DNA of 64,000 bases from Ampullaceana balthica (GCA_944989445.1 CALYLW010000558.1:326872-390871), one strand, 5' to 3'; shown: positions 21,326-32,728, counted from the first letter of the stretch. A program made the numbers and translations. Notes: generated by a model not told the origin, from the letters alone.

Positions 21326-21758
21326 AAATTATGGTAGGCCTAATCCCTTATTTTAGCGCATTTTAAATTTTTAGAACAAAATAAATAAAATAACTTACTT
21401 TTACTAATTTAAACACTTAAATCAGAAATCAAAAAAAGTATATAATGCTTTACAATAGGTTTTTCGTGTGTTTTGTTGATTTTAAAGGGGTTTTTGACTT
21501 AGAAAAAGGTTTTTAAAAGCAGACTTCCAACAACAATTACGCCGTTAGTCACAGAAGTTAGAGAAATATACAAATTTTTATTTTGTAAAAATTGTAAAAT
21601 AGTAATTTTATTTCAACAAAAGAATAATGTTTTAATTTTAAAATAGAAATAGATTTCATATAATAATTAATGAGGTAAGTTTTAAAAAATGTTTATTTTG
21701 ATGACTTGAAATATAAAATGCGCTAAAATAAAGGATTACCCTAAATTTAAATTATTTA
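21326..21758. repeat. Imperfect inverted repeat (foldback)
   Basis: Arm 21326-21410 (CCTTATTTTAGCGCATTTTA, then AAAATAACTTAC) is the approximate complement of 21670-21758 (GAGGTAAGTTTT then TAAAATGCGCTAAAATAAAG). Non-coding. Confidence 0.75.
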
Positions 21759-21786
21759 AAATATTAATTAATTTGATTATGGAAAC

Positions 21787-22443
21787 GCTGTAATCTTGCA
21801 GTTTCTACACGTGTATTATTTCACAGCGAAATTTAATTTTCTTGTGAGAACTTAAATTTTTAATTTATTTAATGCATTAATATAATATTATATGTTATAT
21901 TTTAGCTATTATAGCACTAATTTGAAAGTTTTATTAATTTCTAAGGCTTTTTTCAGACCTTAAAGCTACATAACCGGAGTGGGATACATCCATTTTGTTT
22001 ATGTAGTACTCTACTTGCCGAGTTGTCACAGTAAGATGCCAAATGGCATGGAAATTTCTTACTTACAAACAAAATAAGAATCAAACATCTAGTAACGAAA
22101 TAAAAAATGAAATTGTTTTTAAAATATTTATTTATCTTCTGAGAACATTTAAATAGATGATAAATACCTTTTAAAAAACATTTTCAGTCAGTAAATTTAT
22201 TTTAGCATGGGTCGAGCCAGGTAGAAAACATCTGGCTAGGTAAACAAAATGGACGTATCATGACCAGATTATGTATTATATAGAGCCGAAAAAATGCCTT
22301 AGAAATTAAAAAGACTTACAAATTAGCGCTGTAATAGCTAAAATACAACAAATAATAATGCATTTAATAAATTAAAAACGTAAGTTATCACGATAAAATT
22401 AAATTTCTAATACGTGTAGAATGTAGAAACTGCAGGATTACCA
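21787..22443. repeat. Large foldback element
   Basis: Arms of about 235 bp: 21787-22022 is the imperfect complement of 22206-22443, separated by about 180 bp. Landmarks are CTTGCAGTTTCTACACGTGT against ATACGTGTAGAATGTAGAAA, and CCATTTTGTTTATGTAG against GGTAAACAAAATGG. No protein. Probably a foldback MITE or an inverted duplication. Confidence 0.78.
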
Positions 22444-23396
22444 AGATTTGTTTATGTTTTAAAACCAGGTTCAAAAACCAATAAATTACAAGATCCTCAA
22501 GTTAACTAAAGTAGCAGTAAATATTAAGTATAGTGAAGCTCTAACTTTACACTTGCCTAAACAACAGTTGACGGTAGCCAGTTGACAAATAATCTCACAT
22601 TTCTCTATTAAATGAGACCACCATTTAATCAGTGTAAACTTTATTTCTACTACTCAGAACTTTCTATGAGATGGAGAGCTCCGTTTAATGACCTACTGTT
22701 CAGTGCTCTATTACTATTATTGTTAATGTAGCATTTTTGAATATTAATTAAACGTAGAAATAAGTTTTCAATCTATTTCAATTTCAAGAGTTAAAATTAA
22801 GGATATTTAACGAGTAAATTAATCATTAGCCTGAGTTTATAAAGCGAACAAAATTATTAAAATTTTCCCGGATGAACAGAATATAAAAACTATATTTTAA
22901 AAAGCGGCGCATATCAGTGGCTTAGCATAGGTTACCGCCGCCCGGAACAGATGCCAAATTTGTCGTCCCTCCACACTGTCCACACATCTATAACATTAAT
23001 TAAGTTAACATCTGAAACCATTGCCATTATGCAGAAAGAATTATTATTTTTGACAATTAATAATAAAACCAATCATAATTTGCTATGTCAGTTGTAAAAC
23101 ACAACATTTTTACGAAAAGGACCTATATGACATATAAAGAAGCGAATCATGTTTTAGAAGATGATATAGAGTAGCCTATATTCCTTAAGGTTAAATTATT
23201 TTTGAGTAATAAGCAGTCTCGCACTCCTTCTGCTGTAAGGTCCATGTCTTATTAACACTTATTTAGTGAGGTTAACGTTCAGTTGTTTGACATTTTTTTG
23301 AACTCGCGGGACTAATAGTAATAATTTCATAGGCCCGCTTAGTTAATCTGTACTTTGTTGAAATTTTTAGGTGTTTTTGGAATTTGATCGGGTCTA
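22444..23396. other. Unassigned AT-rich DNA with a solo hAT-like end
   Basis: No gene recognised. CAGTGGCTTAGCATAGGTTA at 22916 looks like a hAT terminus of the CAGTGGCGTAGC class, but no partner end was found nearby. Confidence 0.45.
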
Positions 23397-23774
23397 GGGG
23401 CCATCCATATGGGGGGTCTTAAATTTACGGCATTTTGCGTATGCATGCGTACGGAGGGGGAGGGGGGGTCTCGACTGAATGTGTATGTACGCACAACAAA
23501 TTTAATTTGCATAATACTAAGCATAGTAACGTAAACCTCTATGGCTGCAAACGGCATTCGAGACCGACTGAGTCAAGACTGATATGCAATAATGTTATAT
23601 AATTTATTGCAAACGAAATTGTGAACTTTTAATTGCTTGGAAGTAATTAACATTTGATTCAGACCAAACGTTCACACATCATTAAAATATATCCGTCGGG
23701 TTTATATTTACATTTCTTGAAATTAGATGAAGTTTCTCTTTCGCCAATCCGGTGCCTTAGCCGTTATAAACACA

Positions 23775-23961
23775 CAACGGGACGGTGATTTCACGCACCT
23801 AGGGGAAAGCGGGGGTGGGGGGGGGCTGGGAGGTGTCTACATATTTATGACCATGTGTGACTTGTGGGAGAGGGGGTGTTAGAGAAATGTGACGTCACAT
23901 CAAAACGAGCAACTTTAAATAAAAGTTCCACATTCGCGTGACGTCATTTATGGACAGCCCC
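23775..23961. mobile_element. GGGGCCGTCC-family MITE, diverged
   Basis: The right end GTGACGTCATTTATGGACAG then CCCC is clear. The left end is blurred near ACGGGACGGTGATTTCACGC. It contains the G-rich interior typical of the family. Confidence 0.55.
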
Positions 23962-23966
23962 TTCTC

Positions 23967-24378
23967 GGGGCCGTCCGTAAATAACATTACGCACCTAGAG
24001 GGGGGAGGGGGTCGACCATTTGTGACGAAGGGGGTGGGTAGTATAAGAAATGTCACGTCACATCAAAACGCGTAAGTTAAAATAAAAGTTGTACTTAAAA
24101 ATTTGTCTGTTTACAATTTATTTAATGACGTTTTACATGTGCTTCGCGCGTATTACGATATTAAAGTGCAGCCTTACGCTAAATACATACTTAAACTTAA
24201 ATGACAAAAGTGATTTGAAACATGCTAATTTTCAAATTAAAAAAGTGTCTTTTTTGGGGGGAAGGGGCATTTTTGTGACGTAATATTGCAAAAGAGGGGG
24301 TGGGGTCTAACTTTTAGTGAAGACGCGTGTTGTGTTAAAATCGGCCATAATCGCGGGACGTCATTAATGGACGGTCCC
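23967..24378. mobile_element. GGGGCCGTCC-family MITE
   Basis: Left end GGGGCCGTCCGTAAATAACA, right end GACGTCATTAATGGACGG then TCCC. It abuts the previous copy almost directly. Non-coding. Confidence 0.65.
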
Positions 24379-24502
24379 AAAGGTTTGGGTGAGCGAATTT
24401 GTACGTACGCATGTGGGGGGGGGGTCCCAAAAATGTACGGGATGCAACGGGGAGGGGGGTAAAAAAATACGAATTTTGTGCGTACGCAATATATGGATGG
24501 CC

Positions 24503-24510
24503 CCCTATTA
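24503..24510 (+). repeat. hAT target-site duplication (left)
   Basis: CCCTATTA, repeated exactly at 27171-27178. Confidence 0.85.
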
Positions 24511-25173
24511 CAGTGGTGTAGCTAGGGGGGGGCGGTGGGGGCGGTCCGCCCCGGGCGGCACTCATTTAGGGGCGGCATTTTTGGGCATTTGAAAAGTACA
24601 AACATTTCCGACAACCGCCCCTTTTCTTTTGAAGGGGGAAAACCAAGGTGAAACAAAAATATTCGTAAGTTCGTGTCTTAATTAACGGATTCGCACAAAA
24701 TTTGTTTGATTATATAGTGGATATTATAACTAACGCAAAACCGTTCAAAATTTTTAATCGCTCAACAAACGTATCCATTTGTTTGGAAAACTGAGCGGTA
24801 TTAGTAACAGATGACGCTTTTATAAGAAAACTACCACAAAAAAAAACAACAACAAACAAATCACCGCTGGGCCGAAAAATGTGTGCTATTAATATCGCCA
24901 CGACAGTTTTTACGTGGAATTTCGACATTCGCAGAATGATGCGCGAACAAGCACCTACCTACAAGGCATGCTGGTTCAAATATTGCGTTTAACTTTCAAG
25001 TAGTAATTTATATTAACGTTTCAGTTTTCAGTAAATTATCGTAAGGTAAATTATTAAAACGTTAATTTTATTTTGTTTTTATTGCATTAAAGTAGCACAA
25101 AACAATTTGTGTTTTTCATTAAAATAGGGTTATTTATTAAGCATGTTACGACTATCCAATTAAATTAATAGTA

Positions 25174-26160
25174 ATGTGTAAATTATTTGAATTCGTCTAT
25201 TTTTTTGGAAAATTATTAAGATTTATGACAAGAATATGTAAATATTCAAATTTCTCTGTTAATCAACACCACAATAGGCATAATAATTTCGAAAAGACAT
25301 ACTTTAAACTTTCAAGCGTCTTGGAAAAATTGACATCTGAAGAAGTAACTAGGAAAACGAGATCAGATGCTGGAATTTTACTCAATTCAATGCAGTCTTT
25401 TTCTCTTCTATGTTATCTCAATTTATGGGAACCCGTCATTTTTTAAAATTAATGCAAAGCCATTGCATGGAACAAAGAGATGTGCTAATACAAAATTCTG
25501 TTATATCAGCCAAACAATTTGTGAAGAGATGGAGATATCAACCTAACGCCTAGTTAGAAGGAGAAAAAATATGAGTAGGGAAAATTCAGAAGACGTGGTT
25601 CTATCTTTAAAACAAGAAGTACAACGGACAAATGTTTTTATCCATGGATGGCATTATAAAAGAAAATAATGCTTTGATGAGTGCATGTCCTTGTGCAAGA
25701 AAATATTCGTATATAATACCATGTAACCTTCTAAATGAAACATGTGAAGATCAAATAAATTACTTTATTGACATTGACAGTTTAATATGGAAAGAAAAAG
25801 GATCCAGGTTTTTATGGCTGTACCTACACTAAAAGAAGAGGCATTATGTTAGAAGAACGGGGGAAAAGGCACCCTTGATCTATCAAAATTTATTCAACAG
25901 TATAGATTGGAAAATTCTGTACCCAACATTGTAATTTTGCTTTGAATTTTTTCAACTCTTGCTATCAGTGTCGCTAGTTGTGAAAGGAGCTTCTCCAAAC
26001 TGAAGTTGATAAAAAAATTATCTTCGTTCCACAATGAGCGATTAAGGACAACAAAATCTTGCAACACTGTCCATAGAACATGATATTACAAAGAATTTTA
26101 ATTTTGATAGCATAATACACGATTTTTCTGTTATGAAAGTTAGGAAAATAAATGTATAAA
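25174..26160 (+). pseudogene. hAT transposase (ZMYM1-like), pseudogene
   Basis: 25174-25446 (EVTRKTRSDAGILLNSMQSF) resembles the mid region of ZMYM1-type hAT transposases. 25632-25832 (MSACPCARKYSYI) is too broken to place. The C-terminal dimerisation region is recognisable at about 25965-26080, frame AISVASCERSFSKLKLIKKL then NERLR; the ASCERSFSKLK motif is diagnostic of hAT. 26085-26160 adds LSIEHDITKNFNFDSIIHDF in another frame. Stops and frameshifts throughout; non-functional. Confidence 0.8.
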
Positions 26161-26180
26161 TATGTTTACATACTAATGTA

Positions 26181-26338
26181 CAGAGGCGTAACTGGGTTTT
26201 TGACGCCCTTGGCTAATTTGTTTTTGGCGCCTTTATTTAAATAAAAATGTAATTAGAGATTTAGCGGCTCCCTTTTGAACTGGCGCAGGCCGGCGCCCTT
26301 GGCAACTGCCGCAATGCCAAGCCGTTGTTACTCCACTG
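26181..26338. mobile_element. 158-bp hAT-type MITE nested in hAT
   Basis: Ends CAGAGGCGTAACTGGG and complement CAGTGGAGTAACAACGG, with exact 8-bp duplications CTAATGTA at 26173-26180 and 26339-26346. No coding. It inserted after the transposase, between the ORF remnant and the right end. Confidence 0.9.
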
Positions 26339-26682
26339 CTAATGTATACAATTTCTTTGTTTGTAAAGAAAAAATTATTTATTTATAAATACAAAATAAA
26401 AGAATAGTAATTGGTAATGTGGTGTAAATTTTGGAATATATTTTGTCTCATGGGTAGGGGGGGACCTGCGACCTCAGTAACTTTCTTGTGGCCTTTAAAA
26501 AAAGTATATTTTATTTTTATAAATGTGTATTTATAGGTATATAATCTTATGCGGCCTCTTTTAATCCTGCTTACATAAATATGCCATGCAATGGTAAAAG
26601 TTTTCCCCACCTTTACTACGTTTCAATTACAATTATTTATTCATGTTTATTAATTTTTAAAAACCATAATATAATCAACTAA

Positions 26683-27108
26683 GTGGCCGTCAATAAATAA
26701 AGCACGCTATTTTGGCTGATTTTTCACGCCCCCCCCCTCGTCACACGTCGTCACAAAAACTTTGACCCGTTCTTCAATAAGACGTAACAAAGCTTTGACC
26801 ACCCCCACCCCCAATAACAGCCGTATTTTCTGTTTGAAAATGAGCATGTTTCAAATTAAATGTTTGCCATTTAGGTATGTTTTTAGTGTAGCGCTGCACT
26901 CTAATATCGTAACACGCGTTTTACATAAACGTCATTAAATAAAGTTTCAGTAATCAAATATTTAAGTGGAAATTTATTTACAGTTGCGCGATTTGACGCG
27001 ACGTCACATTTCTTAAACACCCCTCCCCCCTTCGTCACACATCGTCACAAACGTATGTGACAACTCCCTCCCACCCCCCAGGTGCGTGACGTCATTTATG
27101 GATGGCCC
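26683..27108. mobile_element. GGGGCCGTCC-family MITE nested in hAT
   Basis: Left end GTGGCCGTCAATAAATAAAG then CACGC, right end GCGTGACGTCATTTATGGAT then GGCCC. The flank is TAA at the left and a blurred TTAA at the right. The interior has the C- and G-rich blocks and CGTCACAAA runs of the family. Confidence 0.75.
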
Positions 27109-27237
27109 TTAAAAAGGGCGGCAAATTGGAGACCGCCCCGGGCGGCAAAAGTTCTAGCTACGCCACTGGGCCCTATTAATTTCAGCTTCTACAACAGAAG
27201 CGGCCTTGATAAATCAATTACAAGTACTTACACAGTG

Positions 27238-27330
27238 GCGGATTTAAAAAAAGGGCGGGGGTGTTTGGGCTGACGGCAGGGACGCCCAATTTTTAAGGGC
27301 TCCCAACCTTACTATATTGTATAATAAAGG
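27238..27330. mobile_element. Solo hAT end (CAGTGGCGGATTTA)
   Basis: CAGTGGCGGATTTAAAAAAA then GGGCGGGGG and TATATTGTATAATAAAGGCC resemble the start of the hAT/MITE families ending CAGTGGCGGATTTA and CAGGGGCGGATTAA. No matching right end or TSD found. Confidence 0.5.
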
Positions 27331-27332
27331 CC

Positions 27333-27610
27333 AGATTACGCACAACCGACTGGGAGTGTAAGGCAGAAGACCGATCTACGAGGCGCACAGTTGTAAAAGA
27401 GGGCGTCATAGTAGCCGAGGAGGAAGGATAAAGGAGGCTACAAACAGAAAGCTAGGAGAAAGGCCAAAACATTGGAAATCACAGAACTCGTGTGCAAAAG
27501 CTGTGATAAAGACTGTCACTCAAGGATAGGACTGCACAGCCACACGAGGAAATGCAACCCAACCCAACCGTGATGCACCATCGTCTTGCAAGACGGAAGG
27601 ATGCCGATGA
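27333..27610 (+). pseudogene. Non-LTR retrotransposon 3' end (C2H2-like C-terminus)
   Basis: In frame to about 27570 it reads KAKTLEITELVCKSCDKDCH then SRIGLHSHTRKC, a CxxC...H...HxxxC finger. This finger is common at the very C-terminus of LINE polyproteins of the type that ends in a zinc finger and 'GLxSHxRxC'. The upstream part carries the preceding linker with frame breaks. 5'-truncated and isolated, no RT. Confidence 0.6.
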
Positions 27611-27699
27611 ACTGAGCTCAGCAATGACTTCACCCGAGGGGCTGCAGCCAAGTTAATGGATGAAGTGATTTCAAAGACTGCTTTCCTGCAGAATTAGTC

Positions 27700-28310
27700 A
27701 AATTTTCAGAACTCTTCAAAACAGTTATTGTCCAGCCCTAGGATCAGAGACAGAAATTTGTTTGGGAGTGCATTGATATAGAGCAGAACAGACTCAGAAT
27801 AGATCCTAATTTTACTGTCAGAATATAAATTTTTAAAATGTGTTCAGAGTAATCAGAATCAGAGCCTATTAATTTTTAAAATTTAATTTCTGATGATGAA
27901 CTATTAACAGTATCACAGAAGTTGAATGTCTGTGAAAGTGAAAGCAAATTCTGACATAAAGGTTCAACAACCTGGGATTCAATGTGTTTTGATATACACA
28001 GATACCTCTGTGCATCAGCTGTTATTATTGAAAGCAAGAAGGACTGCTTTGTTTGTAGTGACAGAAGAAAAGACAAAAAACTTGACAGGGCAGAGGACAG
28101 AAATGACACTTGTGTCCTGGTTGCAAAGTTGGGTGCCACGAGCTTTGCGAGCCTCACTTCATCCATCAGACCGACCAGGGTCTTAGTCGGAAAAGAAAAA
28201 TAATCAAAGACATTCATGTTTGTGGTCTTTGTTTTCACAAATATTATTGTAATAAAACATTGTTTGAATTAATAGTAAAGGAATTTGTTAAGTCAGTTAA
28301 ATGATTAAAG
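27700..28310 (+). pseudogene. Cys/His-rich protein fragment, unidentified
   Basis: Overlapping frames between 27860 and 28304 read KDCFVCSDRRKDKKLDRAED and, one frame over, CPGCKVGCHELCEPHFIHQT. Joined by a frameshift, this would be a CxxC, CxxC, C/H cysteine-rich module. Such modules sit at the C-terminus of piggyBac-type transposases, which is the best guess but unproven. The preceding ISDDELLTVSQKLNV-like acidic stretch has no clear match. Likely a dead transposon or retrogene piece. Confidence 0.35.
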
Positions 28311-29575
28311 TGATATAATGTCCCTTTTCTTTTTTTTTGGAGTTACCGAAATTTGAAGGTTATGAAAGAAAACAATTCACCAAAATTATATTTGTCAAAC
28401 AAATGACATATAACTATACATTTTCTGAAAGAGTATTGCTTCTAGTATCTGAAAATCTTAGTTTTATGACATGACAGTTAGAACAAGTTATAGAGTGTGA
28501 GGGTGGTTTGAATGCAGAAGATGAGTATTAAAATGTTACTCACTCTGTGAAGGTCAAGGTAAATATCAACATACATAATATAAAAACAAATTATTTATAT
28601 ACCATAAGAAACCTCATTCAATGTACTTTCAGAAAATGTATACATGTTAGGGTCTCAGAGTTCATTTAGTATGGGATTTTGTCATTTTTAATAAGCCTAT
28701 GAAAAAAAGCTAAAATGGCAGGACGCTACAGAAAAATTGACTGGACAGTTCTAGGGTTAAAGCCACTCCTTGTACTTACACATGAGTGTCACGTTCTCAT
28801 AATAGTTGAGCCTCTTGGTTTTTCTCAGTTCAGTGGCAAGTGTCAGAAGAATTAACATCAAAATGGAGTCTTCTTGACTTTTATTTAGACAGGAAACTTC
28901 ACTTTCTTTTACGCCTTTCATTTTCAAAAGTCAATTAACGATAAGGAATTCACCACACCCATCAAAGCGACACCTGGCCAGGCCCACTCTTCTCACTCCC
29001 TACGCACGCCACTGATTGGATACTTGTTAAAAATGCAATTGCGCATACTAATAGCAGGTTCCACTTAAAAATTTTAATCAAAATTTGTAAGTGTGAAACA
29101 GCCATAAAAGACAATGACCTTCTGGAGTGAGAAAAAATCTTGGTATCAATTCTTCACTAATCAAGAGATTTGTAGACGGAGGCGGAACGCGAACAGGTCA
29201 AGCACTAATGTGTAGGACACGTTTCAGTATTAAGGAAAGCGATTAATACTGAGGATTCCTCCAATTTAGATTAAATAAATGCTGGCTACTTTCTACCCAA
29301 CTCCCAAATTTTATTTTTGGGGTGGGGCTGGACAAGGAACAACAAGATTCGAAGTTATCCAGGAAATAATGAATGTATACCGATTTTTCATATAGATCTT
29401 TAAAAGACCATATTATTTTTTTAAAGATAATATTAAATATTACGCAAACCTTAAACGCAATGGGTAAAGACATTGTGAGATGTAAATATAAATAAAAACG
29501 TATGACATAAGCAAAATATTAGTTTCCATGTTAGTAGTTAAGCTTATTGTAAGAGAATTTATTTTACTATTTCAT
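28311..29575. other. Unassigned AT-rich DNA
   Basis: No coding frame, RNA gene or clear repeat supported. Confidence 0.5.
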
Positions 29576-30189
29576 TAATAGAGTTGTAGCCACGCAGAAA
29601 TCTGACCGACGCCGTGCAGCAGTTTAGAATTACCGTACACGAAATTTGGTAAAATATAGCACAAAAAACTGATGCATTGCAACTCTGTACACTAGTTATA
29701 TTTAAAAAAAAACTTTTCAAACGGACCAAAGAACCTTAGGGGCCGTCCATAAAGTACGTCACGCTCAGAGGGGGGGGGGTGTAAGAAAGTGTGACAGTTT
29801 GTGACAGGGGGGGGGGTCAGGCCATTTGTGATGTCACACATTTATTTTTTAAATATATTTTTTTCTAATTCATTGTTTTATATTTTTAGTAGAATTTAAA
29901 TAGCTTTAAAAAATAATTTTCAAAAATGTTGTTAAACATTTTAATTAGATTTATGTCAAAATCGCATGTAATGCGTATCTCCTGAATGTGTTGTTCATAA
30001 ATCTGAATTGGATGCAGCAGGACTAATATAAGGATAAGGAATGGTTTGACAATCATGTTCGCACCAGCCAATATTTCACTCAAGTTGTGAAATATCTTGA
30101 CATAAAATGTTGCGACAAAGTAGGAAGCTCATATTTCAACGTTTTACCTTAAAGATTCTTTCCTCCTCTAATCTTAATCAACCAAACAA

Positions 30190-30680
30190 CTGATGGACTT
30201 AGAGCTTCAGAAAGAGCAGATGCAGATTCTCATAAATTTCCTTCCTTGTTTTTGGCACAAACTCTCAAATTTGATGACATTATGCCAAGATCAACAGGAG
30301 TTTTCAAAGTACAACCATATGATCTTTATTGTCCATCTTTGCAGACTAGCTTACTTGATCGAATTTGCAAAGTATGTCACTTATATTTTGCCTCACAAAC
30401 AATGTTGAAGAAACATGCAAGACAACACAGCTCGGGCTCAGGAGAATATTCCCACCCAAACTGTTGAAGAATCAACTAAGATAAAACGCATTTGAGAATC
30501 GCTCTATAAGGCAAAAAGAACCCATGGCAGTCATTGCAAGAAGAGAAAATGCCCATACAGAGGCTGTTGAGTGGCTAGATGATACGAGTTGATCTGTTTG
30601 CAATTATCCTGCCAAGAAACGATGATGGTGAAAGATTGATGTCAGTCATAACTATGGATGAACACTTCACCTTTGTAAGA
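30190..30680 (+). pseudogene. Zinc-finger-containing element protein, remnant
   Basis: From 30246: LDRICKVCHLYFASQTMLKK then HARQHSSG, a single C2H2 finger. A stop follows at 30465 and, in other frames, ETMMVKD-like or NDDGERLMSVITMDEHFTFV. It lies inside the 29739-31566 element and is the only protein-like sequence of that family in the window. It may be the C-terminal part of an element-encoded protein or a captured host fragment. Not recognised further. Confidence 0.4.
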
Positions 30681-30825
30681 TGATGTCCAGTGAATATTTT
30701 TGAATTAAATATAAGTCACAGGACCATAATAAACAGATTCAATATAGCACATGAGTTGGTCACATAATTTGTCAATCTAGTCTTTTTTCTTTTAGTCAAG
30801 TTGTTTTGTTTCCTTTTTATTATTT

Positions 30826-30921
30826 AATCATTGGTGAGGTCAAGTTTCGCTAATCTACTTCTTATCTTGTGTCAATAGATTGCATAATCGGTAGATTATC
30901 TAAAACTTGACCTCACCCATT
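30826..30921. repeat. Short inverted repeat
   Basis: ATTGGTGAGGTCAAGTTT is the near complement of AAACTTGACCTCACCCATTG about 60 bp later, giving a perfect-looking hairpin stem with an AT-rich loop. Confidence 0.75.
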
Positions 30922-31107
30922 GTAAATGAAAAGGTAGCAGATAAATGATTTGTATTATAAAATTGTAAAGTCTAATTTTTGCACATTTTGTTTTCAAATT
31001 TGATCTAGATTGAGTTACTGTTTCATTGAATAATTGTGACAACTGTTGACAATTAACTATTCTACTGTTAAAGTCATTTTTTAATGATCTGATAGTTCTT
31101 TTAAATA

Positions 31108-31355
31108 GGGGTGTACCGGATTTTGGCTCCAGCTCCGGCAAATCCGAAATCCGGCTATTTTTACAAATCCGGCTTCGGCTCCGGCAGGATTTCACTTCAT
31201 AAATCCGGCTGGCCAGTAGATCCCTAATTTATGTATATTCATAATGGCTCCGGCAAATCCGAAATCCGGCCATCTAAAAAATCTGACTTCAAGTCATAAA
31301 TCCGGACAAATCCGGCTACAGCCAGATTTCAAAATTTGGAATCCGGTACTCCCTA
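31108..31355. mobile_element. TIR element rich in ATCCGGC motifs, nested
   Basis: Ends TAGGGGTGTACCGGATTTTG and complement GGTACTCCCTA. The interior repeats AAATCCGGC/AATCCGAAATCCGGC several times. Flanks CTTTTAAA and CTTTAAAG suggest a decayed 8-bp TSD (hAT-like). Confidence 0.6.
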
Positions 31356-31566
31356 CTTTAAAGTGGAAATTTTAACATTTTAATAGTTTAAAAGTATAAT
31401 AATAGTGAAGGGTATTTTAAGTATTAAGTTTAATATTTTAATTAGGTGTTAATTTAAAAAAATCGTAAGTGTGACGTACTTTAGGGTGGGGGGTGTCCCG
31501 AGATTTGTGACAGGGGGAGGGGCAAAAATTGTCAAAAATAGCGTGACGTACTTTATGGACGGCCCC

Positions 31567-32728
31567 TTAGAGTGAATATTGGTTATTGGAATGAAAGATG
31601 ATAAATGAAACATAATATTGTTTTTTCATTTAGTGTATGGTTGTTAAGAACGTAACATAAAAAACGCCCCATTATTTGTTAAAGAGGGGGTGCGGACCAC
31701 ACCGAGCGACACCATCAGCACAAGTGGGACACCAAAGTTAACAATTCTGTATGTTGCCGTTATTTGACACAGGCAGACTAGGAGGAGGTCTGTGTTGTAA
31801 GTCGTGAGAGGGGGGGGGTGACACCATGAGCTACCACAATAGGTGACACCAACCCTAGTGACGCCCCTGACCTGTTATAAGTTTTATAAGGATATATGAA
31901 AAGCCATGAACGCCAATTAAACAAAACGAGTTAAAATTAGCACCAATAATGAAAACCCGATAGCACGCATTCGTTTCCGGTTATTCTGGTTATTGACGTC
32001 ACTATACAGGAGTCACTGCATAATATATGACTGTGTCTATAACATTATCAAAATATGACTTTGTGCGAATGGATGATAAGTTCAACCAAAACATTAAACC
32101 AAGTCTGCTGAATATCCTATCACGTGTCGTTACCAGTGCGCCACGTGACTGTTAATAGCTTTTACTCCCTTACAAATAGGAGGCAAAGTACTCACTCAAA
32201 AATAAATATTCAATAGTCACTCGTGACTCGTGACGTAAGATATTCTAGTAAAGTGTAGTAAGTCGGAAGCAGTATGTTACGTAAACAATATTTTGACAAA
32301 ACTGAACTGAACTGAGCAGATTCGTTGTGACTTATAAAATGTAAATCTATTGAAATATTCATAAAGTCATTAGATGTCTGTGTTTTATCATAGTAAGATT
32401 TCGATTAATACGTTAAAAAAATAAAAAAAAACCAGGAAAATCTTGAGGTTGAAATAAACTGGGCTCGTCAACTGACATATTTCTTGGAAATATTTTAGGA
32501 TTAGCATTTTATTTGTGTAGTTGTGTAGACCATCGCCGGGGTTATTATTTCCAAAACCTTTATTATAAACAATATAATAGCCCAAGTCACTGGCTGGCTG
32601 GCTGGATGGATCCGTAACGCTGAGTATCATTTTGCTTTCGAGATTAACAGAGCGTGTGCTGTTTCTCGCCGTAAAATACTATATGACGTAAATTACTACC
32701 CAAACAATTATAAAATACTTTGTGTACA
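31567..32728. other. Unassigned DNA with a MITE remnant
   Basis: About 31684-31871 is G-rich and ends GTGACGCCCCTG, like the element at 5725-5883. It holds repeated GTGACACCA runs. The rest shows no gene. Confidence 0.45.

Larger units (their letters stand above)
23397..24504. mobile_element. TIR element GGGGCCATCCATAT with 3-bp TSD CTA
   Basis: Left end GGGGCCATCCATATGGGG, right end ATATATGGATGGCCCC. Second-order similarity inside the ends includes the GCGTACG and TACGTACGC runs. Flanked by CTA at 23394-23396 and 24505-24507. It is non-coding and hosts two copies of the related GGGGCCGTCC family. 3-bp TSDs fit PIF/Harbinger. Confidence 0.65.
24511..27170 (+). mobile_element. hAT transposon (ZMYM1-like), degraded, with nested MITEs
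   Basis: Left end CAGTGGTGTAGCTAGGGGGG, right end the complement of CAGTGGCGTAGCTAGAAC, both followed inward by a CCGCCCCGGGCGGC palindromic run. Flanked by identical 8-bp CCCTATTA. It holds transposase remnants on the plus strand (25174-26150) and two inserted elements (26181-26338 and 26683-27108). The left TSD overlaps the end of the 23397-24504 element, so the hAT landed at that element's very edge. Confidence 0.88.
29739..31566. mobile_element. Large GGGGCCGTCC-ended element, 3-bp TSD TTA
   Basis: Ends GGGGCCGTCCATAAAGTACG and complement GCGTGACGTACTTTATGGAC then GGCCCC. Flanked by TTA at 29736-29738 and 31567-31569. At 1,828 bp it is the longest copy of the family here and the only one with protein-like sequence (30190-30680). 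A paralogue of the flanking DNA at about 10738-10790 lacks the insertion and has a single TTA, confirming the ends. A second TIR element is nested at about 31108-31355. Superfamily by TSD: PIF/Harbinger-like; unproven. Confidence 0.82.

Noticed and set aside
22916..22950. A further hAT element
   Set aside because: Only one end-like sequence; no partner TIR, TSD or coding remnant found.
27876..28238. 120-codon minus-strand open frame
   Set aside because: Low-complexity Ser/Leu-rich sequence opposite the Cys/His-rich fragment; it looks like a shadow frame.
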